Below are positions 19,328 through 28,948 of a stretch of 64,000 bases of DNA, piece by piece (the stretch's first letter is position 1; each line of letters starts with the position of its first letter). A program made the translations under genes and the position numbers. This DNA is from Neoarius graeffei (Eukaryota > Chordata > Actinopteri > Siluriformes > Ariidae), in assembly GCF_027579695.1 (NCBI RefSeq), contig NC_083586.1, forward strand, positions 6,134,001 to 6,198,000. The letters are read 5' to 3'. Below the pieces are notes generated by a model. That model ran no database searches, was not told where the DNA came from, and was given only the letters and a program-made list of their open reading frames with translations.

Positions 19328-19410
19328 TGTCAGAAGTGGGATTCAAACACATACCTCCAGAGGAAACTACAACTTGAACACAGTGCCTTAGACCACTCAG
19401 CCAACCTGAC
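19328..19410 (-). tRNA. tRNA-Leu (CAA reading), no intron
   Basis: An 83-nt class II tRNA: GTCAGGTTGGCTGAGTGG, anticodon arm CTGTGTTCAAGTTGTAG giving CAA, variable arm TTTCCTCTGGAGG, and end CCCACTTCTGACA. Eukaryotic tRNA-Leu(CAA) genes usually carry an intron. This body resembles the intronless CAG isoacceptor (CTGCGTTCAGGTCGCAG), so the CAA reading probably arose by one anticodon change. The B box has GTGTTTGAATCC. Confidence 0.85.
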
Positions 19411-19966
19411 TTGCCACACCTAGCCCGAATCCGGAGTAGAACATGCTGAGGTCTCATGCTGCTCTCACATGTGGGCCATGCGCTTGGCTCACTATTGCAA
19501 TGCTCTGGGCAGTGCTTTTACAAGTTTGCAGAAAACACATACTTTCCGGCAAACATTTTATGACAGTGCTTTGACTCGACCTGTCCGGGAGAGAAGCCCT
19601 TTCCATTTTGGACAGATTCCTGGATTTGGAACCACTCCGTCTTTTGCCAGACAAGCTCGGGTAAGAGCCGCCACAGAACAAGGCTCCGGCTGCCTTTCAA
19701 CAAACCAAATTTCAGATGGTGTCAGCAGCATACTCAAAGCAGCGTGGGAGATGTTGAGTGGACATCGAGGACATCGCTTTAACCAGGTGGCCACGACTGC
19801 CCACGGGGCCTCGGGACAGCGTGGACAAATTATCAGGAGATGCTTCGGTGCACTTTGCTTCAAAACGCATGCGCTTCAGGGAGGCGAAATCCTCAGGTTG
19901 GACGTGAACAAGTCTATGGCCTAGCCTCGTTGATTCACTGGATGTACAACCGTCTATGGGCAGCGC
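19411..19966. other. unrecognised segment between tRNA genes and the snRNA unit
   Basis: GC content is normal and the sequence is not simple. A 151-codon frame (19469-19924, plus) has no family I recognise, and it overlaps a minus frame of similar length. It may be spacer of an old tRNA array. Confidence 0.3.
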
Positions 19967-20127
19967 TGCTAAATAAAGCCAGGGTAACCATTCCTATTCT
20001 AGTATAATACCACCTGAGCATATAGAATAAAAGAAACAAATTCCTATTTTTATTCTCTACTCTAAAAAAAACATTTATCAACTTCATTTAAAGAGTGTTT
20101 TCAATAAAGAAAAAAAAACTTTTCCTA

Positions 20128-20312
20128 AAAACAAAGATAGAGGTACTGCAACATGAGGTTGGTATATGGAGCCGAAAAAGCAAACCCCTATCCCAACTCC
20201 TTGCTCTAAAAAACCTGCTTGATATAACACTCTCATTTAGAGAACAAATCAGATATTAAATTGATTAGAATAGATACTACACTTGATCTTGGTCAAAACG
20301 TGGAAAAATGAT
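20128..20312 (-). pseudogene. U2 snRNA copy (degenerate)
   Basis: Minus strand: ATCATTTTTCCACGTTTTGA, CCAAGATCAAGTGTAGTATC, TTTAATATCTGATTTG, CAGGTTTTTTAGAGCAAGGA. The 5' end and stem I are changed. The branch-pairing GTAGTA is kept. The GC box is lost in its upstream flank (TCCTTTTGGG). It is an ortholog-like relative of 45140-45323. Confidence 0.75.
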
Positions 20313-20478
20313 AATTTACTGCAGCTAATGGCTTTAAATATACCACTTCCACATATTAAAATCCCAAAAGGTAAACACAGCTAGATCCTTTTGAAGAGAG
20401 ACATCGCCTTTTGGGACGTGTGAGAGATGCTTTAATGCAAAAAGATCAATAGTTCTAACATTTGTTGACTAAAAATGT

Positions 20479-20595
20479 TCAGCTCTGCCAGAACAAAGCC
20501 TACAAAAATATGCTGAACTCATTAACATTTCTCTCCACGGAAATCTTTAGTAAAAGGCGAAAGATTTATGCGTCAATGAAGAGAAACCTGAGCTA
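20479..20595 (-). ncRNA. U5 snRNA gene (loop intact)
   Basis: Minus strand: AGCTCAGGTTTCTCTTCATT, then AAATCTTTCGCCTTTTACTA and AAGATTTCCGTGGAGAGAAA. The invariant loop and its stem are intact. The Sm-like region is CATATTTTTGTAGG. A conserved upstream block is at about 20605-20715. Confidence 0.82.
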
Positions 20596-20744
20596 CACTT
20601 AACACTGGATCAGGTTAGTGACACTGTATTGGAGGTGCAGAAAGCTGGTATAGGGTAAGGTGGCCTGGGGCAATCTCTTACACCTTTACAGCTTTATTAG
20701 CCATTGCACACAGGCAGAGAAATGTCTGACCAACGAGCGTTTTT

Positions 20745-20753
<9 letters not shown>

Positions 20754-20788
<35 letters not shown>
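20754..20788. repeat. (GATA)n microsatellite in the snRNA unit
   Basis: Eight to nine GATA units at the position equivalent to 45782-45813 and 17949-17987. Confidence 0.9.
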
Positions 20789-20789
<1 letters not shown>

Positions 20790-20931
20790 GCAAGCGGGAT
20801 GGGGGTGTTGAATTTTGAAAAGGAACAGTTGAGTGTTGTGTGATCTGTCCAATATCACGGATGTAGGCCTATCAATTAAATATGAAAACATCAGCTGGAG
20901 TTTGATTATTGACAGGAACGCTGTTGACCAC

Positions 20932-21525
20932 TAGCCTGGGCCCGCCAATCCTAAGCGTGACGCAACACGAAGGCCTGTTGCAAGCTTAGTCTGGCCAGGC
21001 AAGCTATCTACAGCTCTTCCAAGCTCCCAAAAAATCAGGATCCAATCAACTTTGAGCATCTCCAACGGCCCTGGGTAGAGGCGTGTTCAAGGCACTGACG
21101 TAGTAGAACTGCGACTGGAAGCCATAGATTGTTTACAGAATCTATGCCGGAAGTGCTTCATTCACGCTTCCGCATCTATTACGCATAGATGCTGTATTGA
21201 AAGCATTCAACGGGAAGTTCTCATTGAAAACGGAGCAAAGAGCAGCCCTGGAGGTATTTATTGAAAGGAAGGACGTTTTTGCCTTGCTCCCGACCTGCTT
21301 CGGTAAGAGTTTAATCTACCAGTTAGCCCCGTCGCGTCGCATACGTCAGAGGAAAGAGTGATGTGATTGGTTTAAGCTTCGTCACAGCCTTTTCTGGCTT
21401 CAACCAGTAGCAAACTGAGGCATTTCAGGGAGGCGGGTCAACCACGGGCTCTGGGAAACGGTTGGGCTTAATATCTTGGCCAGACCAATAGCTCGTAGAG
21501 CTTTGACGTCGCGTTAGCCAGGCTA
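20932..21525. mobile_element. DNA transposon with 9-bp target duplication
   Basis: The ends are TAGCCTGG and the inverse CCAGGCTA. They are flanked by the exact 9-bp repeat GTTGACCAC (20923-20931 and 21526-21534). The right arm has the empty site (CTGTTGACCCCAGCAG). The length is 594 bp with no coding frame. A 9-bp duplication is typical of Mutator-like elements, but the superfamily cannot be fixed from the ends alone. Confidence 0.75.
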
Positions 21526-21591
21526 GTTGACCACAGCAGTAAGTGCTTTCCATACCACATTTTTTATTGATAAATGAGGGCTGTTGTGTCA

Positions 21592-21663
21592 TCCTTGTTA
21601 GTATAGTGGACAGTATCTTTGCCTGTCATGCGGAAGACCGGGGTTCGATCCCCCGATGGGGAG
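21592..21663 (+). tRNA. tRNA-Asp (GTC), decayed
   Basis: TCCTTGTTAGTATAGTGGAC with anticodon GTC. Changes in the anticodon stem (TTTGC/GCGGA) and acceptor stem (TTGT/ATGG) leave several G-U pairs. The B box is GGTTCGATCCC. It is the most diverged of the three Asp copies. Confidence 0.85.
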
Positions 21664-21689
21664 ACTGAATTATTAACTTGTACAGTAGG

Positions 21690-21870
21690 GGGATGGCGTG
21701 GTTTGCACTGTTGCCTCACAGCAAGAAGGTTCTGGGTTTGTGGCTGGTGGGGGCCTTTCTGTATGGAGTTTGCGTGTTCTCCCTGTGTCAGCTCTGGTTA
21801 ACCCCACAGTTCAAAGACATGTAGTTAACATGGGGTGGTGTTGGGTGGAAGTGCCCTTGAGCGTATGTAT
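21690..21870 (+). mobile_element. V-SINE-like fragment beside tRNA-Asp
   Basis: Same fragment as 1103-1290 and 46126-46310 (GCCTCACAGCAAGAAGGTTC, GAGTTTGCGTGTTCTC). There is no L2-type tail. Confidence 0.6.
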
Positions 21871-22481
21871 ATAAAGTGTGTGTGTATGAATAACCACATC
21901 TTGTGTCAATTAAATCTTATTAATAGTAACAGATCTAGATAAATCCAGTGACTATAGACCATACTTTAGTCATACTAAAGTCAATGTTAATGTCAATTAT
22001 GACTATTATGAATTGCCAATGGTAGACCCTCTGATGATGTTCTTCTAATAATATTCTATTTCTAAGTCTAGTAAAAGTCAGACAAAAAAAAGTTTTATGT
22101 GTTTTTAGCTTTTAGGTAAATATCAGAAAATTGAGTTAGCTAATTTAATGGATGCCCACTAACCTATCTTTGTGCATGGAGCATTAGCAAACCTCCCTCA
22201 TGATAGTGAGAACTGGCAGCCTGGATTTTTCCATTGGCTCACGCGCTTGACCCCCAATCCAATGTTGCTTTGGTTGGCCAAAGTTATGAGGTTGCTGTGG
22301 GGTACTAAGACTAGACTAAATGACAAAATTAAACAATTCAGACATCCCTAGTCACCCGGACGCTCTGGGAGTCTCCCAGGAGCATGTAGGCAGAGACAGG
22401 AAAGGCAGGAGAAACTTGATCTAAGTCTTATTTGGAAAGTTGTAAATTAAATTGTAATGACTGGCTATTGCTGATATGTGG

Positions 22482-22800
22482 TTTGATGTTGTGACATGTA
22501 AGTAAGTTTAGCAAACAATTGATTTGATTGATGTAGATTTATGGTGTGAGATGTAAAGAACTATTGTTAATATGTGAATTGATGGTGTGAGATGTAAACA
22601 AGTAATGCAAATAATAGTGCAGATTGATGAGATGTAAATAACTATTGCTAATATGTGAATTAGTGGTGTATATTGTGAATAAGTTTTACAAATTACAGTG
22701 TAGATTGATGGTGAAACGTAGGCTTAATAAGTTACCAATATGTGCATTGATGTGAGATATAAATAAGTAGGCCATAAGTTGATAAAATATGTATTAAACT
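22482..22800. repeat. degenerate tandem repeat
   Basis: Phrases such as GATTGATGGTGTGAGATGTA and AATAACTATTGCTAATATGT recur about every 50-65 bp with many changes. No coding potential is seen. Confidence 0.55.
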
Positions 22801-23195
22801 GATGGTGCAATAAATAAAAATGTTTTGAGAGATATTGACCACTGTGAGTGAAAAAGGGCTCCCCCTCCTTACAAAAGCCAATTTAACCACTGTCCGAACC
22901 AATGGATTTTTGACCAAAATGCTCTGAACGGATCAAACTTTGGTGCCCGAACCAGAACGGAACCCGTTCCCTGTTGGTGGAAAAGGGCGACGTGTCAGTC
23001 GGTGCAAAGTCTTGTCGGGTCCATATCTTGTCTGACCAGTAGAGGGAGCACACATGAAATCACCACCAGTGTCTTGTGCTGACTTGGAAGAGGAGGCGCC
23101 AAAAATTATGCAAAACCCTGCTCGGACGCTTTGCCTGCCCTCACGGAGCGGCCTACACCCTTGCAGGGTTACATCTCAGCCAGGCAAAGAAGCTC
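22801..23195 (+). promoter_or_regulatory. U1 upstream region
   Basis: An octamer-like ATGCAAAA at 23108-23115 could be part of a distal sequence element. The region near 23135-23155 is where a PSE is expected, but no clear match is seen. Upstream, 22850-22990 has phrases (CGGAACCCGTTCCCTGTTGG) like fish hAT sequence. Confidence 0.4.
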
Positions 23196-23360
23196 ATACT
23201 TACCTGGCAGGGGCAACACCATGATCAAGAAGGTGGTTTGCCCAAAGTGAGGCCCAGCTATTGCACTCAGGCTGTGCTGACCTTTGTGAATTCCTCAAAT
23301 GCAGGAATCTCAACTGCATAATTTCTGGTAGTGGGGGACTGTGTTTGTGCTCTCCCCTTT
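23196..23360 (+). ncRNA. U1 snRNA gene copy
   Basis: It begins ATACTTACCTGGCAGGGG, the 5'-splice-site-pairing end. It continues ACCATGATCAAGAAGGTGGT (stem-loop I), TTGCACTCAGGCTGTGCTGA (stem-loop II region), TGCATAATTTCTGGTAGTGG (Sm site, canonical AATTTGTGG), and the 3' hairpin. Length is about 164 nt as expected. The Sm change (G to C) and stem changes leave function uncertain. U1 starts spliceosome assembly at the 5' splice site. Confidence 0.9.
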
Positions 23361-23371
23361 TGCCTAATTCT

Positions 23372-23390
23372 GTTGGAGTCAAAGATAGAG
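23372..23390 (+). terminator. U1 3' box
   Basis: GTTGGAGTCAAAGATAGAG fits the snRNA 3' box about 12 bp past U1. Confidence 0.65.
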
Positions 23391-23638
23391 CTGTTTGTCT
23401 TTCTGAAGTTTTTATTTTCTTTGTGTTCAGATGTTTTATATCAAGAGCTACTAGCTGCTTTAAATCTTTGAGGAGCTAGAAGGGTTATGCTCTTAAGGGT
23501 AACATGTGGAAAAAATCTCTCTGGTTCTGTGTATTGCTGCATTTCTGAGCACTAGGAAATGGGTTTTGTTCAGGCTTCTTTTATCCTTAGCACCCAGCTA
23601 GGGTCTCCATGAGTTTTGAGCAGAAAATGGTTGTTGAG
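23391..23638. other. U1 downstream spacer
   Basis: It is similar in pattern to 23860-24060, which follows the second U1 fragment. Shared phrases include GTGGAAAAAATCT/GTGGAGAAAATGT and CAGGCTTCT...CCTTAGCAC, and both end near a GTCTC(C/G)AT(G/C)AG word. The U1 unit was therefore duplicated in tandem. No coding sequence is present. Confidence 0.5.
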
Positions 23639-23740
23639 GATGCACTGTGGATGGACCTTTGCGAATTCCTCAAATGCGGGAATATCGACTGCATAATTTC
23701 TGAAAGTGGGGGAATGCGTTCCTGCTCTCTCCTCTTTCCC
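23639..23740 (+). pseudogene. U1 snRNA 3'-half copy
   Basis: From ATGCACTGTGGATGG it follows U1: CTTTGCGAATTCCTCAAATG, CGGGAATATCGACTGCATAA, TTTCTGAAAGTGGGGGAATG. The 5' half, including the splice-site-pairing end, is absent. A 3' box (GAGTCAAAAATAGAG) lies at about 23753-23767. Confidence 0.8.
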
Positions 23741-23778
23741 ATAACCCTGACAGAGTCAAAAATAGAGCTGGTGGCTTT

Positions 23779-23779
<1 letters not shown>

Positions 23780-23821
<42 letters not shown>
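23780..23821. repeat. (TATC)n microsatellite after the U1 fragment
   Basis: About ten TATC units, directly after the 3' box of the U1 fragment. Confidence 0.9.
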
Positions 23822-24064
23822 CCTTCCTTCTTTCCCCTCCCCTGATGTTGTGCGCTGGAGTGCAAGTTGCACGATGTGTTTGAAGTCTTATGAAGACAAG
23901 TGGGCTCAGGCACCAAAGTGCAGCATGTGGAGAAAATGTAGCTGGCTCCACATGTTGCTGTTATTTTCGCTCTGCTCGCACGGCTTTCTGACCACCAAGG
24001 AATGTGTTCTTGAACGGGTTTAGGTCAGGCTTCTGGGAACCTTGGCACGAGCAAGGGTCTCGAT

Positions 24065-25610
24065 CAGGGGCATCACTAGGAATTAAGCTTTACTGGGGCA
24101 CTGCAACCCCCCCCCCCCCCCGCACAATGCACCTTAATGTTCCTGGACAACCTATGCAAAGTGGATAATTCTTATGCTCTCGTGGATTAAGTTATGCAAG
24201 GTATAGGTCAACTAGACGGAAAACACATCCCTGTCCCCAAAAAAATTATTGTTGGCATTTGGGCTTTTAATGCATGCTGATGCTAAACGTGTCACCTCAA
24301 CTCTCACGATTCACGAACTTAGCTGGTTAGTTATGACTGACTAGCACATAGCCTACAACCTTAATCTTACCTCCCTCACCCTCCTCCTCATCTGTCACTG
24401 TTTCCCTGCCCCTGTCTCTGCTTTGTGAGAAGAACTGTCTGATATCCATCTGGAAAAGTAATTTAATATTGTTTAATTCGATGTAGTTTAATGGGTTTGT
24501 GAGAATATGGTTTGCTTAGTTTTGTTGCAAAAACTTTGCACTACCTTAACTCATCCAGAGCCCGTTCTCTGACTCATCCAAAGAGTAGACTCATCTCTCC
24601 AGTAGGCTAAATGGACTCATGGCATGCCGCACGCACGCTATGTTTACAGTGAGTATCTCCCAGACCAATCAGAAAATTAGTTAGAAAGAAGAGGCGATAG
24701 AAGTTTGAAACACACTCTGTCCTACAACTTACAGTAGATAAATGATCTGCCAAAGAAACTAGTTTGTTGCAAAAATCTTTCAACATTTCCTTACTGGGGT
24801 ACAGCTGATTTTTACTGGGGCACGTGCACAAATTGACAAAATGGGCATGATTGTCTGTTTTAACATGATTTTAGTTTAAATTGAGTGCAAGTATATTGAT
24901 AAGTACTCTTAAATCAGGGTTGGTCATATTTCCCGGTCAATGGCTTATTTCCCGGACAGCATCCAATATATGATTTCCTGTACAAAGAAAAACTGAAATA
25001 ATCTCTGTAAAAATAATTATAGTAGTAAAAGAGCCGTTCAAAAAAAATGATCAGAGACTGAACTGGAAAAGGAAAAAAAAACAATAACAGTGAAGGGGAG
25101 TGCTATAAAGATATCTAAGGAATGTGGGTAAAGTTGAGAAAATAAGAAGAGGTAATGAAAGGAAAAAAGTCAGGAGATACTTTTCTTGGGGCAAATTTGA
25201 TTGGACATGACAGTTTAACACAGAAGCCAAATACATGCGATGTGAGTGGTAAGATAGCAGTCAGATGGCTTCACTCGTCTCAACAGCAGGGAATAGGCTA
25301 TGAACGCTCCAGATTTTTATGGAGAGCTCAGTGGTTTGGAGTCAGTGACGTCACGATTTGTCCTCAGAATGTGATATTTGAATCTTGGAGAGAGGAAGAT
25401 GACAGTGCACAGGAACACTGTTTTCCTTTTAAAATAAAATCTGTACACAGTATACAGGTACAAATATGAACAAGTGAACACTCAAACATGTCTTATATGG
25501 ATATTATCTGTCAGTATAAAGGAGTTTACTTTTTGGGTTTTGTTTGGCTTTAATTCAAGGCATTTAACAAAAATATTCTTTTAACCATTTAGGAATTATA
25601 GCAGTTCATT
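24065..25610. other. possible hAT relic and unrecognised sequence
   Basis: CAGGGGCATCACTAGG at 24066 looks like a hAT left end. A C-run follows (24107-24121), and ACTGGGGCAC recurs near 24093 and 24814. No right end or 8-bp duplication was found. 24840-25610 has no recognised feature. Confidence 0.35.
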
Positions 25611-25611
25611 G

Positions 25612-26100
25612 TTGTGGTGCAAGGGCCCGATTGAATTCATATTGCAACCGTAAGGACTACTATTAGGGCCCGAGAACCCGAGGTGCAGGCTGAGGGCCTG
25701 AGGGTCTGTTCCTCCAGTGGCACATGCATCTTTGGCTCAGGCCTCATACTTGTGAAAAATCAAAAACGTACGTTGTGTGTGGGTTTTGGCATGATTGAGG
25801 AGCTCCATAGCGTCCCCGAACACAAGCAATGTTTAGATTTTTGAATGTGTTTATTTCTGTAGTTGTCACAAAGTTTGTTCGATCTCCATGGTTTTTGGTG
25901 GGGACACTGTCATCACCATGACAGACATATTTCACACTGGCTTATATTTGCTCCACTCAACAGGAAGTCAGCTATTTTTAAAGTTTTGCATTTAAAAAAA
26001 AAAAAATTATGTACTCTTTCAAACTCATTGGATTCGCTTGAAATTTGGCTGGTATAAACTCCAGATATATGAAAATAAATTGTGACAGTATAGTAGATAT
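25612..26100. repeat. dispersed repeat of GGGCCCGA type
   Basis: AAGGGCCCGATTGAATTCAT and TTAGGGCCCGAGAACCCGAG are words I associate with a common fish dispersed repeat. Boundaries and class are not determined. Confidence 0.35.
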
Positions 26101-26997
26101 GGCCTATTTAAAAAAAATGGCTCATTGAGTGTGACAAAAGGGTGAAAAATCTAAACTTCACTCAAATTACATTTTGTGTTTGCTGTGTACTACAAAATCC
26201 ACATTTTCTGAAATGGATGTCCATTTAACTCATGAAGCACTAGTTTTGCTGTGAGGCAGGCAAATATCTTTCAAAAATAGGATAGACCTTGATGGGTGAA
26301 GTTAGAAATATGTAGGAACTTGAAAATCGTAACACTCTTGACATGTGCCACTTCTTGATTGTGTACTGAGAAAAAGCACATCCAACAACATATCCTGGTA
26401 CAGACTGCATGTCCTTCAGGTAAACTGCATGGCCAAGTCCCCAAAATGCAAAGTGCATGCACAGTAGGGCAATAAGTAATTTTACTGTAACACTCCTGAC
26501 AGCTTTGAAGTGCTTTGAAAAGCTTTCAGCCCACCACCACTGTGTTAGTGACATAAATGGTTAGCAGCAGAACAGAAGAAATGGTCACATGTTTATTATT
26601 TAGGGCAATTTTCAAGCAACAGTGATGCTGTATTTGGTTAAAAAAGAGAAATTAGTCACAAGTCAACACATTCAGTGCCAGCTAACAACAAAGTTATCAA
26701 CATCAACTGTGAAACAACTATCGCTCTCAGACTTGAACCACTAGTTGGATATCTAACAGCAACAATCAGCCATCAGAGTACCTGTAAAATTTTCTTTTGT
26801 TTCCACATGGACTCTATCCTATTCTCTGCAGTGGCGTGTGTTCTTGATACCGAGTCTTTTGAAAAAGACAAGAAAGCTCTTCAAATTCATCCTCAATCGT
26901 TGGCTTTTTGTTTGAGGATGATATTGAACCTTTTGCCACGGAGAAAGAAGTGGACAGATTTTTTTTTTCCCAATTAATTTTTTTCCTTTTAAAGTTT
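26101..26997. other. no recognised feature
   Basis: Short frames only (100 codons or fewer) on both strands, with no motif. It ends at tRNA-Pro. Confidence 0.4.
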
Positions 26998-27069
26998 GGC
27001 TCGTTGGTCTAGGGGTATGATTCTCGCTTAGGGTGCATGAGGTCCTGGGTTCAACTCTTGGACGAGCCT
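26998..27069 (+). tRNA. tRNA-Pro (AGG), partly decayed
   Basis: GGCTCGTTGGTCTAGGGGTA, anticodon AGG in CTTAGGG, acceptor GGACGAGCC; 72 nt. The anticodon stem (CTCGC/GCATG) and T stem (TCCTGG/CTTGG) each have a mismatch, and the B box is GGTTCAACTCT. A pseudogene is possible. Confidence 0.85.
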
Positions 27070-27261
27070 GTTTTACCTTAAATGGTCGATCTGGACTGGG
27101 GTATCAGGGATTTCACTTGGCTGAATTGTTCTTCAAGTGCTCATCTAATGAAAGTTACATCAGAAAATCCCTGGCTTGCTGTGTGTGATGTGCTCAAATA
27201 CACTATAAAGTTGGTGAATAAATGAAAAATTGGTTTGAAAATTTTTTTTTGCACCTGAATT
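27070..27261. other. short spacer
   Basis: Nothing recognised. Confidence 0.4.
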
Positions 27262-27352
27262 GAGGAATGTGTAAAGTACATTAGACACTGGATGCTTATT
27301 AATTTCCTTCTGCTTAACTCTGACAAAACTGAAGTACTTGTACTAGGACCAC
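27262..27352 (+). mobile_element. L2 LINE scrap
   Basis: GACACTGGATGCTTATTAAT, TTCCTTCTGCTTAACTCTGA and CTTGTACTAGGACCACATGA nearly match 55066-55135 of the L2 element (protein HWMLINFLLLNSDKTEVLVL-like). It is broken off by the next insertion. Confidence 0.85.
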
Positions 27353-28205
27353 ATGAATGAATGAATGAATGAATGAATGAACCCTTTATTGTCATGAGTC
27401 ACAAGTACCAGCAAAATTGGCCATCAACCCGTCCATACATATACACATACATATAATTGACAGTGGGGGAGTAGACAGGACAGGAAGACAGGGATGGAAA
27501 GAAAAAATACAGAGTAACATGAGGAGATGGGAGGAGAAAAAGCAACCCCCACAAAATGCTCCTGTGGGGAGTACAGTATGGGAACATTAAAAAAAACACC
27601 TCAGCACATAAGCACGAAATAAGTACTTTACAACATGAAAACTCAGGACTTGAGGGGGGTGGGGGCGGTCAGGGGAGGGAGGTGAGGGTGGGCAGTGGGT
27701 GGAGGGGGGGTGGAAATAACCCAGCGCAAGCAAGAAGCCGTCCATTCCTGCAGCCATGACGGCACTGGTCGTGCATCCGCTTGTCACACCAGGGGTAAAA
27801 AGCGGTGACCGTGGGAAGTGGGGGAAGGAATGCAAGATCATCTCACTGCAGTGATCTTCAGGGGGAGTTGTTGTTCCAGCAATGGCCTTGACCAAGGCCA
27901 GTGCTGTCAGAGGGGGCCGAAAGCAGATAAGATTGGGATTGTTTGGTCTTGGGGCAAGTAGACGCATTCTTTTACATGACTACTCTGGTTGTCCATTCTG
28001 GTCTCTGAATCGATCCATTTTCCTTTGCAAAGCCAAAAGCTTCTCCATGATGTTATCCATGTTGCGGTTCAAGTTCTGAATAGCCACAGTCTGAGTGCCG
28101 ACAGCTCTGCCCACCACTTCAATCATGTCGGGCAGCTTTATGGGGCTTTGGACAGCTGTAACCATTTTCCGATATCCTCAATAAACCAGGGCAATGCCTA
28201 GTCCA
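27353..28205 (-). mobile_element. non-LTR retroposon 3' region with (ATTC)n tail
   Basis: The minus strand ends CATGACAATAAAGGGTTCAT followed by a run of ATTC units, a poly-A-signal-plus-tail layout of retroposons. Near its other end a 61-codon frame (27980-28165) reads MVTAVQSPIKLPDMIEVVGR ... NLNRNMDNIMEKLLALQRKM, a short coiled-coil-like end of a protein. The clade is unknown; it may be the 3' end of a LINE. Confidence 0.55.

Positions 28206-28206
<1 letters not shown>

Positions 28207-28258
<52 letters not shown>
28207..28258. repeat. (AT)n microsatellite
   Basis: About 25 AT units between the retroposon and the hAT-derived gene. Confidence 0.9.
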
Positions 28259-28261
<3 letters not shown>

Positions 28262-28948
28262 TGGGATTACAGCTGAGTTTGATACATGAGAGGAAATGCT
28301 GTCTTTGCAAGCCATGCATGGCACTACCAAAGGTGAGGATTTGTTTGAGCAAGTTGTTATGGCTATGAACAAATTCGAACTGCAGTTTGACAAGCTAAGT
28401 GGACCGGCAACAGACGGAGCCCCAGCCATGGTTGGCATGCAGAAAGGATTGACTGCGTTGGTTAAAAAAGAAATGAGTCATCTCAGTCTGGATCCAAATG
28501 AGTTGGTTGTATGCCACTGTATCATACACCAAGAGAGCCTGTGTGCACATTCCCTGAAGCTCAATAATGTGATGACTACTGTTGTTTCCACCATCAACTT
28601 CATTAAAAGCAGAGGACTTAACAGTCACCAGTTTAAAGAGCTACTGACTGAGCTTGAGTCAGAGTATGGAGACCTGGTTTACCATTGTGAGGTGTGGTGG
28701 CTGAGTCATGCAGATATGCTTGCACGCTTCTACATACAACTTGAGGGAAGAAGTAAAGCAGTTCATGGAGCTGAAGGGCAAACCAGTCACAGAACTCAAT
28801 GATAGCAAGTGGCTGTGTGATTTGGCCTTCATGGTGGACATTACCAAGTACCTCTCAGAACTGAATGTTAAGCTCCAAGGTCCCAACCAGCTTTTCAGCT
28901 CACTGTTTTCAAATGTGAAATCATTTGATGTTAAACTGAAGCTGTGAC

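Larger units (their letters stand above)
19967..22481. repeat. third copy of the tRNA-Asp/U5/U2 unit
   Basis: It is collinear with 44985-46921 of the right arm: U2 (minus), U5 (minus), GATA tract, tRNA-Asp (plus), SINE fragment, unique flank. It ends at GGCTATTGCTGA, where the other two copies continue with AAGGCCGGATTA. It contains a 594-bp transposon that the others lack. Confidence 0.85.

Noticed and set aside
28178-28438. ORFs with runs of IYIYIY
   Set aside because: They are translations of AT microsatellites.
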